From assembly GCA_951640195.1 (NCBI GenBank), contig OX621170.1, positions 310,001 to 374,000 on the forward strand: a stretch of DNA of 64,000 nucleotides, given 5' to 3'. The notes below the pieces were generated by a model, which worked only from the letters and a program-made list of their open reading frames with translations, was not told the DNA's origin and did no database searches. The position numbers and the translations under genes were made by a program. Source of the DNA: Porpolomopsis calyptriformis (taxonomy: Eukaryota > Basidiomycota > Agaricomycetes > Agaricales > Hygrophoraceae). Shown one piece after another: positions 1-11,614 of the stretch. How positions within the stretch are numbered: the stretch's first letter is position 1; each line of letters starts with the position of its first letter.

Positions 1-1772
1 TTTCCTGGTAAGCTTCGTATAAATCGTCCAGTTCAACTTCCAATCCTGCCTCATTTCGCTCCTCACATTCATCCTCATCGTTTACGGCTGCGTCCCCTTC
101 ACTTTCGCTTTCACTTGCGTCATTTTCAAATATTTCTTCTTCTGATGTTGATATGGCATGTTTCCTCTTCAGGGCGTTCGAACTGAATATATCATCTTGG
201 CCAATATCAAGTGAGTCATCGTGTTGCTCGAGACCGATGTCCAGAGGCGCTGTCATTTTGAGCTGCATGCGTTGGATTGTTCGCGCCTTGATCTCGTTCG
301 CACGTCGCCGTGCTCGCTTTGTGCGGGCCGCTGCTTCGGCAACGAGGTGCTCGAGCTGAATGATACCGTCATAGTTAAAAGAAGAGGCAAATGCCAGAGA
401 AAAAAATCACACCTCTTCTGATGCTTTCTGTTCTTCGTCGATGTCTTCCGTTATCTCTACCACCTCTTCCGTGACGTCCCTCCTCACGTCTATACCAATC
501 TACGAAGCAAAAAGGGTCAGGGTATGGGGTTGTGTGTCTTGCAGAAATTAATCTAACCTCCTTGCGAAGGGCTAACCGCCATTTGAGCAACGCCTTGAAG
601 TCGCCCTTGCCGAGTACCTTCAAGTCATCGAAATTGGCGAGGATATCCGAAGTCGAGATATCCTTAGTTAGCCATCTATAACGAACTTTGGTTTTCCAAG
701 AATTGTGAGCAAGTGACGAGACGTACTCTTTTTCCTCTTCGGTCTCAAAAGTTATCTTGTTTACAGACCCAAGAATGGAGATTGGATCCGTTCCCTTCAC
801 AAACATCGAAGCGGAAATTTTTTTGAACAGGGTATAGTCGTTATCGTCGTAGCCATCACGTTTCCGACGTTTTTTAGCAGGTTGGAACACATTCGCTTCA
901 GCATTTTGTGAGAATATCCCATTGTCTCCGTTTGAAGGTTGGGAGGCTGCGAGGTCTCGAAATACATGTCTGGGGTCAAGGAACTTGGGGTCGATGTATT
1001 TCGGCGCAAGGAAGTCTTGGCAGACGACAAAAATCTCAGCTGACACATTCCTGAGCCTAGGTCAGCGCACATCATGTTGCGAGCTTTATATGCTGAAAAA
1101 CGCACCTGGACGATGGTGGTTTTGTTGCTTCCACTTTTCCGAATAATTGACTAAACACCCAAAGGAGGTTATTATAGTCAACACTCCGAAAGACTTTGGT
1201 AACAAAGGTCCCTCCTTTTGCCAAAAACTCGACGGCCAACCTCAAACTCATGACAACAAGTTCAGACTGACAATAGGCATCCTGAATCCAAGCCGTACCG
1301 ACATTTGGCGCACCGTCATGAAGTATGACATCTGCCTTCCAGTTCTTAAGTTCACCGCGGATAAGATTGCGGCAATGTGGAGTGGTAATGTCTGACGTGA
1401 GTGTGACCACACGCGGGATGGGTTTGATAGGAACCAAATCAACACCTAAGGGGACGTAAGGATGGCGTTTTAAACTGTGCAGCTGGAGAAACTTGCCAAC
1501 AATAATACTGTTTGCGGGCATATACTTGCTCGCAACTTGAAGCCATCCACCTGGCGCAGCGCAAAGATCGATGCAACATCGGGCAGATTCGAGGAAGGCA
1601 AATTTCTTATTGAGTTGGATTAATTTGAAAGCAGAACGGGCACGATATCCTTGCTCTCTGTTTTGCAAAGATAATGAGCAGTGATAATTCAATAATATGA
1701 AGAACATTACTTTGCTAGTTTGTAGTACTTGTCCAGCCGACCTTTCCCTGTCTTTTTGGAAACTTTACCCAT
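1..1772 (-). CDS. SPB1: SPB1-like rRNA 2'-O-methyltransferase (3' end beyond the window)
   Basis: AdoMet-dependent methyltransferase of the FtsJ/RrmJ class. Family members methylate the 25S rRNA A-loop in the nucleolus during 60S subunit assembly. Exons: 1711-1772, 1106-1657, 558-1050, 413-499, and 1-355 (open to the left). Splice phases agree at all four introns (53, 55, 58, 57 nt). The start [20 protein letters not shown] is the usual SPB1 start. The SAM-binding loop reads [14 protein letters not shown] at about residues 45-60. [12 protein letters not shown] / [10 protein letters not shown] junction crosses intron 2, followed by DPKFLDP and [12 protein letters not shown], all typical of the family. 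An acidic and basic coiled stretch ([10 protein letters not shown], then [17 protein letters not shown]) begins the long C-terminal part, which is missing here. It is divergent from the BRCT gene, with 230 bp shared upstream. Confidence 0.93.
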
Positions 1773-2002
1773 CCCGGACCTGCCAATTCTCAGTATAGTA
1801 AAATCAGTGAGCCCAAAAACGCCGTTGAAGCCTTGTGAGGAAAGGTTGTAGCCGTTACGACCTCAATTTAATTGATTTTCAAGCCGGAGCCCAACAGTGC
1901 CAAATTCATTACGTAAGTATGGCGCGAAACGGCTTACCCTAAACAGGTCATGTGATTAAATTCATGAATTAGCCACCAGTCATCCTGACAACTCTGAGGA
2001 GG
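1773..2002. promoter_or_regulatory. Shared divergent upstream region of SPB1 and the BRCT gene
   Basis: This 230-bp gap separates two start codons pointing away from each other, so it must hold both promoters. I see no TATA box at a convincing distance. The call is positional only. Confidence 0.45.
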
Positions 2003-5000
2003 ATGAAACGACGGGGAAACAAATCCAACAAGGTGCTTGTGTTTTCAGCTCTTCTCTTTTACACACATCCATCGTGATTTGTAGGTACCAAATGTGAAAC
2101 TTCGCCCTGCGCATCCAGACAATGCGTCGTCGTCGCGAGAGTCGCAGTACAGCTGTTTGGTACAGGATAGTCAACAGTGCGATGATGCTAGCGCACGCGC
2201 AATGGATATGTGTCCAAGGCCATTCAAAGGTGTTGTCGTCTGTGCCACGGGGATTGTCGACAAGGTATGAGTCTTCGTTGGACACAGTTCGAACAGACCA
2301 AAACAGAAGTTGGATAGCCCACATTATTCAAGCAAGCCGTCGAGCTTGGCGCGGCCTCTGTAAGCGCGTATACGGATAGAGTCACCCATCTCGTTGCGGG
2401 AGAACACGGTAGCGAAAAATATATGGCAAGTGTAGGGATATCATCGCTGTTCATCTCTAATTGGATGTCTCTCAGTGCGCCTTGGAAAGGAAGATACCCA
2501 TACTCAAACCATCCTGGATCACGGAAAGCTATCAGATATGGCTACGGGGTGATGACGTCGATTTGAACGATGTTTGTTTTTATATTTTTCGACTTTACCA
2601 ATCCTGACTTGTGTCATGCCAGAGCGTAGGAAAGCATCGATTGCCTATCTTTTCTGGTGTCGTCGTGTCACTATCAGGTATCAACGACGCCAAAAGACGA
2701 GCCCAAATTACCAAGCTCTTGAGGCAGCAGGGTGGCGAATACGTTAAGAACCTTGAGCGTCCAGTCAGAGTCACACATCTTCTATGTTCAGGTGATGAGG
2801 AGACCGACAAGATGCGATACGCTCATAAATTCAATGAAAGAGCCGAGGCCAACATTCATTTGGTTTGGGAAGAGTGGTTTTGGGACTCGCTTGACTTTGG
2901 GGGTGAGCCATTCTGTCTCTTCACACTGAAATAGTGGTTTTTATGTCGATTCCAGGTAGATTCGATGAGGGCAGGTATCAAGTACAATACCCTCGACCTG
3001 AACGTAAAATGATAACGGAAGGTGACACCAATCACATCTCTACACCGCTGAAGCTAAATGTCAATCGCCAGTTCATTCTTTGCCTTCTTCCTCTAAGGTC
3101 CTACGGCCAGAAACTACCCTATCATCGTGCTCTGCTCCGGAACATTCACAAGATCAAGACGAAACCGAGGAAGAAATTGGATCTGTCAAGCGACCACCTG
3201 AAGTAACTCTGCAGGTTTGGGCAAGCTTGCTCCAGTCGCGAGGGTTCATAATTTCAGCTGGAAAGCTCGTACGTAATCCATCGGCAGATCGCGAGACTGG
3301 GCCACCACCCCCACAAGCGGTACCTGCACGAATACCTTTGACGGACAGAGAAAACAGAAGTGTCATATCATCATTCCGACGAGCAAATTCATTTGCACCC
3401 CTGCCAAAGGGTCCCGTGCCGAGTGGGTCGCACCAGCCCTTCAGACGTGTCTCCACTTTGCCATCTCTGCCTGCGGTAACCGGCAAGCAAATAGGTGAAG
3501 AGTCACCCACGGCTGTTTCATCCTGCCCTTCGCTTTTCACAGGATTGAAGTTCCTCGTACTCGGAGAGGCCAGGTGTGCGAGCGTGCGTGGTGCGATAGA
3601 AGGTTCGGGTGGAGTCATGGTTCCAGAGACTGAGGCAGACGACGATGTTGATTACGTCGTCGTTAGACTGGTTAGGTGCGTGTCAACAGCTCGCAACCGT
3701 ACTCTGACGACTGATCCCGGATGCAATCTCAGCGGCAGTAAGTTGTTTCGGGAAGAATGTGATGAGTGGGTTCGGGCCAAGTACAGGACCGAATGCTGGC
3801 TCGAATTGTGTATATATCACGAGCGAATATGCTCCCCCGATGAGCACATATCGTTCCGGCCTTTGAAGATGATGACACCACTCGCAGGTTTGAAGGATTT
3901 CCACTGGATTTGCGGTATATCATACTTATGAGGTCTCACTCGCGACAGGTGCGGAACGTATCTGCCTCAGTATCTCGGGATTCGATGAATCCGAGTCCTG
4001 GCCAATACGCAGACTAATTCGTGCTTTGGGTAGGTTCTCGACCACGCTCTCAAGCACATTTTACTCACTCATTTACACCTAGGTATCATCCGGTTACCCA
4101 ACTTTTCTCGGCAAGCCACGCATCTACTATGTCCATCTGGAAGGGGTGAAAAATTCCAAAAGGCATTGGAATGGAATATTCCTGTGGTGAATATGAAGTG
4201 GCTTGTCGATATGGCCCATACAGGCGTAATTTCTCCCTCCTCAATATATCGTGTATCAGCACCGGGTATCGAAGGTTGTTTGCATTCGTCGGGCCGACCA
4301 GAAGAGAGAGAGGCTCCAGCAGTATTTGTATCAGTAGACAAGGGTAAAGAGAGGGCGGGCACCCCGAATGGGATGGCTGATATCACCAACAGTGAGTGCC
4401 TATCTGCTCAGTGGCGACTGCATCCTATGACCTTACTGGACGTCGTTCACTGGTGACTCCTCAGACTGCGGGTGGAGTCAAGATAAGGGCGAGTCTCAGG
4501 ACATCGAGACTCATGAACCAAGGAAACCGCCAGATGATACAGATCACGGCCCGCTAAAGAAAACTAATGGTGTTTACGACCCGCTGGGCAAGCCACGGGA
4601 TCCCTGGTCTTGGCATACGAGCAGAACGCCATCCACGACAAGCCAGCCATCGTCGGTGGAATATTCCGCCGGGCCTCGTTCTCGTTTGTCACCTTCATCG
4701 AGACAACCTGTTGATCCGAAGCACCAAGCTGCGTTGAATAAGATCCAACAGGACGTGCAGAAGATGCGGATACCTTCGTCGACAACGCCATCGCCAATGA
4801 AAACGGCTGGAAATGACCTGCCAGAGGCTACGGTATCACCTGTGAATGTTTCTAGCGAGGTTACAAAGGCACTGCAGGATAGCATTACGTCGTTGTTAGG
4901 GAAAAGACAGATTTCTGAGGACGACTCGGCTGGTAAGGTTGGGAAGAGGCCGAGAGCGCAGGGTAAATCGAAGGTATTCATCCTATCTTCCTGCCGTGTT

Positions 5001-5292
5001 GAAATGCAGATCATATCTTGCCCAGCCGCCGTCACGGCAAGCATCGAAACGCGCAATCGTCTCGTCTCATGCCCGTTCGGCACGTCTGGCGTCACCGCCG
5101 GACCCACCGGAGGCATACGAAATGATGACCGAGATGGAAGGAGAGGATGGTATGCGAGTCATGTATGAGGATCCGGGGCAGATGGATGAGAAGAAGCGCT
5201 TGATGAGTTTGATCGAGAGCCGACCACGAACTCAGGGGGATCCGGAGGGCGGTAGGAAAGGGACGAAGAGTGGTAGGATCCCTGGTTTTTGA
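2003..5292 (+). CDS. Four-BRCT checkpoint/replication-initiation scaffold (Rad4/Cut5, Dpb11, TopBP1 type)
   Basis: Twelve exons: 2003-2032, 2085-2264, 2333-2425, 2476-2571, 2623-2902, 2956-3021, 3072-3675, 3739-3887, 3949-4029, 4083-4391, 4465-4973, 5026-5292 (887 aa, all phases consistent). BRCT1 (about 40-130) has PFKGVVVCATGI and KIPILKPSWITESYQIWLRG, the Rad4/Dpb11 hallmark. BRCT2 (about 140-230) has IFSGVVVSLSGI and VWEEWFWDSL. BRCT3 lies at about 375-500. BRCT4 (about 505-605) has ERICLSISGF and IPVVNMKWLVDMA. The tail is Ser/Pro-rich and basic, and ends with MYEDPGQMDEKKRLMSLI. Known members bind phosphorylated Sld3 and 9-1-1/Rad9 to start replication and signal DNA damage. Intron 3 (2426-2475) begins GCAAGT rather than GT. 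Four BRCTs in two pairs match the fungal rather than the longer animal form. Confidence 0.88.
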
Positions 5293-6631
5293 TCTTCCTG
5301 GGCCATGTGTCTTATAATCTAAGATGTTATATATAAATGTAGAGGTACTATCATACTCGCCCAGAGCTCGCTCATCCTTAGTTGTGGTGCAGAGTAAAGA
5401 ATGCTATTAGCACTGAATGGACATGAGAACGGGGTATCATGTGCAGATAATTCTCTGTGAACCGTGCTGTCTAAATGACATGATTAGGAACCAAATCATA
5501 GAAACGGAAGACCGTCCAGAGTTTGGAAAATCAAGATTTGATGCATGGTCATCCTGATTGACAAAGAGGATAATGTTCTGGAGGGGTACCCCTGAACCGC
5601 AATTGGATGTCCACAGAGCAGAACGACCAAAGGTTTGAGTTGTCTGTTGGTTATGAAAATGTCGATTGGATTGAAAGTTTGAGCGCGGGCCTACCATTGT
5701 AAAACGGAAGATGAATAGAGATTGCCTGAGAGTTTGAGCAGGCATTGAATGCTGGGAATATTGTGGCCTTTGGCCGAGGTAAAACTTGAGTTCAATAAGA
5801 GCGTAATTGAGATCGGCCACAAGTCAAGCAGCTCTGCCAAGACGAAGAGGGTTGACAGGCAAAGAAAAACAGAATGATCTGACGTATTTAGCATTTGATT
5901 TAAACGCAGGGCCAAGACTTGAAGCTTCAGGTCGCTAATGAACGGTGAAAGGATGGAAGGGGGGCTCGGATAAAAGAATTGCAAATGGGTAAAGGTTTGA
6001 AAACATCGCTTCAGCAAAAGCCGGTGTTCTTGGGGGTGGTAAAGGCCCAGGGCCAATGACAAGTGTTGTTGACCGCTAGCGCGGGAGTTGAGAATTTCGA
6101 TCAGAGACAGTGGGAAGTAATGAGCGGGTCCACACCGTTCTGGCATCTGTCATCAACGAAATGATTGGATTAATCAATGTAATACATTCGCCACTTATCG
6201 GCCTGAAAGAAAAAGAATAGCGAACATCATTTAAGGAAACATAGCCTTTGGGCGCGGGTTGATTTGTTAGCGACAACGGCAGGTTTTTTGAAGAGGCCGG
6301 GGATTGATTCGATTGTGGTTTAGCTGATTTTTGATCAGTTGATATGATCACGTGATTTAAATCGTACCTGGTTCAAATTTGGCCCCATTCGTTTCCCTCC
6401 TGTCTCTCCCTCTCACCCAACGGGGCTGCAGAAAAGACCTTTGGAGTAACCTATTGCTTGTTTCTGCAGTATACCACACCATACCTACGATTATCACGAA
6501 TCAGACTACTTCGTTGGTTTATTTCGCCCCCTGTTTCCCAGCTGGAACTGACCGAAAACACCAATAGATTTGCCCACATTCACTGACACTTTTTAACAGC
6601 GACCAAAAACACGGCCATTTGTGACAGGCAA
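5293..6631. other. Intergenic stretch without a recognised gene
   Basis: About 1.3 kb. It contains the 3' flank of the BRCT gene and the upstream region of the membrane-protein gene starting at 6632. The minus strand has leucine/serine-rich open stretches (for example 5691-6146), but I see no family motif or convincing splice pattern, so I do not call a gene. Pyrimidine-rich sequence just before 6632 fits a fungal promoter or 5' UTR. Confidence 0.4.
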
Positions 6632-9356
6632 ATGGCCCAACCTACCCAGCAACTTCCACCTTGGTTATCATATTCCACGACAGCCTTCACTAATGCTGCC
6701 GGTTCCCCTGTCTTGACATCTTCGTCACTCATTTACTTACCGTTGACTTACTATGGTCCGAGTGTGAGTGGTTCTACCCTTGTCCTCATTTTCCACGCGA
6801 TCTATGCACATAAACCTCGTTGGTTTATCATGACATGACTTTGGCTCCATAGTTCCTGGTGTTTATTCAGAACTACCTAACCGCGTTTCAATGTTCAGAT
6901 TCCACTTAACTCTCTTTGGACGTATGGTGGACTTACGTCCCCAGCGTCAACTTCTATAATACCGACATCCCCGCCCTCAACGGTTCCCACTATCACACAC
7001 ACACCCTCCACCTCCGCGATACCTCTTTCCTCACCAACACCCTCGACCGCTGCGATACCTCCTTCATCTCCAACACCCTCAACCCCTGCGACACCCCTCT
7101 TGTCATCCTCAGCCTCCGTGATGCTCTCCCCCACTGCATCTGTCTCCCCTTCCACTCCACCTATCCCATCATCCTCACCACCACCCACAACAACCGCAAT
7201 CTCCTCACCACTATCACCTTCCCACTCGGGCACTGAAAGCGTGCCTCCTCCCGCTGCTACCATCTCCGCTCCTCCCCCCGTTCCCACCATGTCCAACTCC
7301 AGCAGGAATGCCCTCGTAGCTATTGTCCTTGGTGCCATCCTTGGCTCTGTCCTCCTTCTCCTCCTCATTCTCATCGCTCTTCGATGGCGCGTGAGACGTA
7401 ATCGCCATCGACGCGTATCTTCATATACCTTTGAACCTCCCATTTGGGCTGATTGGGTTGATGCTGCGGCAAACAGCACAGGAAACAACTCCTATCGAGA
7501 CCGCCCTCTAGGCGAAGGCTCACCGCGTCTCAGTGGTGGAGAAACCGATCCTTTCCTGACAGTCCACCGAGGCCCGGAAGATTCGGGCGCTGAGATGCAG
7601 CAAGCTGACTCTTCGGCCAGATTGGTAACCAAGCGGGATTCAGGTTTACTTCCCCCCGAGGCTACCGCCGCTATTAGAGCCTCGGCGGATACTGAAACGT
7701 CTTCTGCTGCTTCGGGTTACGGCACTCTACTCGATCCACCCCCTGTTGCCTCACCTGAACGCTTACGCGGACATATTGTTCCCCCTTCGGATCTGCTCAG
7801 GATGGACACCGGGAATGTGGAACCTGCTCAAGAACCTTATTCCCCATTGTTACCTCCTCCACGAATCGATCCGGATCGCCCCCCTGGTCGAAGGTCACAT
7901 TATTCGGAAAAGCCCTCTCAGCAGTCCTTCGCGTCGCACCTAACTGACACCGAGGAAGCACCTACGTTATCCACCGCGCGTCGCGTGCGAATTAGTCCTT
8001 ACCCAGCCGCCGAGGGACAGGTGCCTTCTGGAGGGCCGAGTGGACTTGCGTCTTCGCTGGGCATCGGTCTAAGTGCCCTCGCAGGGCTCGGACGCTTAAG
8101 CTGGTTCAAGAATAAGGAAACGCCATTTAATAAACGTTCCCGTCCTAGCTCTTATGTCACGCGCCCACTCAGTGACTATGAAGTTGAAACGGGGAAAGCT
8201 CTGCTAAGTGAGCAACAGACCTCAAGTCCCTCGAGGCCAGTCTCGGGCTCAGGCGCCAATGTAGACAGACCAGTCTCAGGGCTTAGTGCTATCTCGGGAA
8301 ATACCATTTACCATGACGCACCTTCATCGCCTCCAGAGACCCCTGAGCTAACACCGCTTCCAAGGGTTCTTACACCCGCTGGCCAAGTGCCAGTATCGAG
8401 CCAGAGCCCACCGACTAGCGGCTCGGGGGGCGCAGGAGGCTCCAACGAACCGCCCACCAACGAACATGAAGGGCACATCCTGGACATGCACTCGCCCACA
8501 CAGGCGAACCTAAATCTTACTTTCCCACCAGGGGTGGACATCCTTGATATCCCTGCACCCCCACCTGCTTCGCCATTCGCATCGTCTTCATCGTCACGCG
8601 GGAGTATGGGAAATTTTCCTTTTCCGCCCGGACTAGCCTCGATCTCGAACATTAGATCATCCATTGCTGGGACGATGATGTCTGGGCTAGGTGCAAGTGA
8701 TAGCGATGCCATCGCGATCGACGTACTGGAAGAGGAGCCACCAAGCGCTGGCCAAAGCTGGCGCTCGATAGCAGCCGCAGAGCCTTCAGGTGTAGATGGC
8801 GAGCGGAGGTCGACATTTGGACTGGCGAGTATTGGATGATACTGTATTAAGTGTAAGCTGGTGCTGATTCCCTTGTTAGGCTCGACTGCTACATCCGAAT
8901 GATTCCACTCCCGAACACGAATCTCTACACTCTATGCGCTCGCGTCACAGTCCTCATTCGCGATCGAGTGGCTCGGCACCAGCTTCGGCTGCCCACCCCT
9001 CGGGCGGTTCGGGTTCATCCCACTCTGTGTTGCGCACTGCTACCGGAAGCAGCGGCCATAGTCACGGGTCGCTCGCTCATTCGGCGAGCATCTCTTCCGA
9101 AGATCGAAGAAGAGGGAGAGCGGTAGGTGCGACGTCTCCCGCGGTGTCGGCGTTGGGGGGTGGAAGAGCGGTAACCGATCATGGGTACCTGACGCCATAT
9201 CCGTCCCCGCCGTCGTCGCCCCTTGCGGCCGTGCACAAGGATACCATTATAAACTTGACAAGTATGGATACGGGCATGTCGCAGGCTTCCACGTCGTCGC
9301 AGGTGATGGGTGCGCCGTGGGCTGGGGGGCTGGATGCTGCTTGGAGTCCCAAGTGA
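6632..9356 (+). CDS. Single-pass membrane protein with Ser/Thr/Pro-rich ectodomain
   Basis: Exons 6632-6763, 6899-8824, 8880-9356 (844 aa). The N-terminal exon ends LPLTYYGPS and joins IPLNSLWTYGGLTSP, a pattern I associate with Agaricomycete cell-surface proteins. Residues about 60-175 are almost entirely Ser, Thr, Pro and Ala, likely O-mannosylated. One transmembrane helix (ALVAIVLGAILGSVLLLLLI, about 182-205) is followed by the stop-transfer cluster RWRVRRNRHRR. The large cytoplasmic part is disordered, with many Ser-Pro sites. There is no clear signal peptide. Intron 2 (8825-8879, 55 nt) is needed to reach the last exon (RLLHPNDSTPEHESLHSM) in frame and only works with a GC donor (GCGAGT). 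Without that splice the protein would end at 8839. Overall layout recalls Mid2/Wsc-like wall sensors, but no cysteine domain is present. Function unknown. Confidence 0.75.
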
Positions 9357-10106
9357 TGATCTTTAGAGGAGAAATTGAAAGTGTGGTGGTTAGAGTGTAT
9401 GCGGATGATTTTGCTTCATTTTTTTGGGAAAGGCAATGGGTGGATATTCTTGCCGTTTACTGTACATATCCCGGCTAGGGTTATTCGGAGTTTGTGACGA
9501 CCATAACGAGTTTTATAATGCAATGCCTGCAGTGTGCTTTGCATCCATACAGACACGCGTAAACCCACGACAGTAGACTCTGAGTTGGCTGAATACATTT
9601 ATGCATTTCAATTCTACTTGATAGTTGAATTGGAGTGCCAAAACATGGACTTGAAAGTATTCAACTGACTGGACCCTGTGCTAGGTGAATCACACAAATC
9701 TCTACCTCAAGTTAAATGTTCTGAGCAAGGGGATAGTGCGATTATAAGCTGACTTGATTGAGCAGAGGAACTGAGTGTGAGTTCATTTTGGTGAATTCAT
9801 AAACATCATAGACGTGTTCGACACTCTTGGCCCTTCAGCTGACAGGGCCTCTTTGTCCCCCAGAATTTCATCGGGACCACTTGTTTGAACTTCCCTCGCC
9901 GTCGTCAGTGTCATCACGCATCCTTTCCGACACAAATTTACGATCGATGTTCTTCTGGATGTGGGAGGCTTATAATTTTGTACCACCGATGTCAGGTTGT
10001 AGAGTTCAAATATAGCGGTAAACAACTCAGAGGGTTGTCTCGATTGTAGGGTGTCTTGAACATAGCAAACCTTGAGATCAGATTTATCTGGTGGGAAAAG
10101 AAAGAA
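9357..10106. other. Intergenic, nothing recognised
   Basis: AT-richer sequence between the membrane-protein gene and the Crinkler-like remnant. No motif, repeat or splice-consistent reading frame was found. Confidence 0.4.
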
Positions 10107-11344
10107 TCAGTCCATCCTCCCTGTCTCGGTGATGTGTAATGCTGTACCAATCATCCCACGCATTTCCAATTCAGGCAATGCATACAGCCTGCAGAAGCAT
10201 CCGATAACAATCCTTTTCAGTTCTATCTGACTGAACTTCAACCATAAGATACAGCATATCATCAACAGAGCAATGGAACTCACTTCTTGGGGTGTAGCTG
10301 TACCCCAAGAAGTGAGTTCCATTGCTCTGTACCTGCTGCCATTGGATTGGATCGGACTTGAGGAATGAGCTTGAGTGGCCAGTTGGTACGACTGTAACAA
10401 GCGTGATCTTTCTGAAGCAAAGAATAGAATAATGAGGAGACTCACAATCCATCCCTCGCCATTTGACCAAGAACGGACTGGAAGTACGCTGTCAAATTGG
10501 TAAAATCAGACAGGATATGCGACTCTCCCACATCTCCATGACGGGTCCAATGCTTGTTCCGAAGCACACGTGCAAGATGCAACAATTCATCATCGCTGGT
10601 GAGGCGGCATTCGGTCTCACCCTCCATTGGTTTTACGGGTTTGTGTTCAAAATAGTCGTCAAACGTCGGGAGTACCCTCCATAGAATCTCGGTGTTCTGC
10701 GACAATCTTTGGTGACTGGAACAGCATGTAATAAAGAAAAGACCTACTGTATTAGGCCCAATCCATTGCCGCTGCCTCAAATTGTCTTTGAACGCTGTGA
10801 GAATATTTTGGTTGGGGAATGTCGCGAGTTCGTGAGGTTGTTGGCCTCGAGGGCGTCCTCCCCACCAAACATTCCTCGAGCAGGCGTTTGGATGGTGGCG
10901 CTGAGGTAAATTTCAGTTGTTTCTGTAATCGCCGTCGCTGGAACCAATTCTGCGAGACCAGAAGAGAGCGTCTATTAATAAGTGGGAGACAGGTTCGGGC
11001 ATGGGGGGTATCCATCCTTTACGATGATAGTATCGAAACAAGATCCGACGCAAATCCAGTCTCAGCCACTGTGTCCTTTCGCCAAATTGAAGGTGTACTT
11101 ACCCAACGCTCTGGAGGACCACATTCACATCCTGCGGATACTTTCGGGACGAGCGTAGGCTTGTAGAACGAGCAAAAGTCAAAACTGCTCACTTTGGAAA
11201 GGTCAAGCAATTTGGCAGGAAGATGGTCAAATGCAGGTTTTTGCTGTTCTTTTATTGCGACTCTCAAGTCGCTCACAGCTTCTCCTCATCAGTTTTGACT
11301 TGCTCTGGGAGATCGCCCACGCACAAGCAGTTGAGTTTGTACAT
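10107..11344 (-). pseudogene. Decayed Crinkler (CRN)-like gene
   Basis: Reading leftward from an ATG at 11344, the first 20 or so residues (YKLNCLCVGD) match the Crinkler/SHD-like header domain. The conserved continuation VSDLRVAIKEQQKPAFDHLP is open just downstream at 11276, but in a different frame. A 1- or 2-nt slip near 11273-11282 separates them, and no intron fits. The header is followed by LLDLSK with a GT donor. Further left are open patches such as ILWRVLPTFDDYF and LARVLRNKHWTRHGDVGES (10442-10780) that may be its C-terminal region, broken by stops and by the hairpin at 10265-10330. Crinkler-type proteins in fungi are putative secreted or inter-organism conflict proteins. Family call from header consensus; the gene looks inactive, though a sequencing error at the slip cannot be excluded. 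Confidence 0.5.
10265..10330. repeat. Perfect 29-bp inverted repeat with 8-nt loop
   Basis: Arms 10265-10293 and 10302-10330 are exact reverse complements (the left arm begins ACAGAGCAATGGAACTC). The loop is GTAGCTGT. Pairing stops outside the arms. It lies within the decayed Crinkler-like region. Confidence 0.95.
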
Positions 11345-11614
11345 CAAGGAGACAAGGGTATCGGAGTGAGAGGACATCCCACACGATGCAGTTTTAGATG
11401 AGGGTGGCTGGACGCGATCGACCCTCGTGTGTACATTAATTCCAAGGTTGGTTTGTTTTCTTCAGAAAAGCGCTTTGATTTGAGACTGACGATCCGCAGC
11501 TCCTCTTTTTTAATAATAATCTCTGGTCCTGTGACCCGGTACAGCATCGGTCATGATGGCCTTGGGCGCGCCTAACCATCCTTTGACTCATCCCACACCC
11601 ATCCAAGTCTATCG

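Noticed and set aside
5437..6146. Leu/Ser-rich open frames on the minus strand
   Set aside because: No motif, no usable splice junctions joining them to other exons, and composition fits antisense of low-complexity DNA.
6895..7488. 197-codon frame antisense to the Ser/Thr/Pro-rich membrane gene
   Set aside because: It is Gly/Glu/Val-rich only because it is complementary to Ser/Pro codons.
10265..10330. Hairpin as a MITE or transcription terminator
   Set aside because: The arms are adjacent with no internal element and no target-site duplication was seen; rho-independent terminators do not apply to a fungal nuclear genome.
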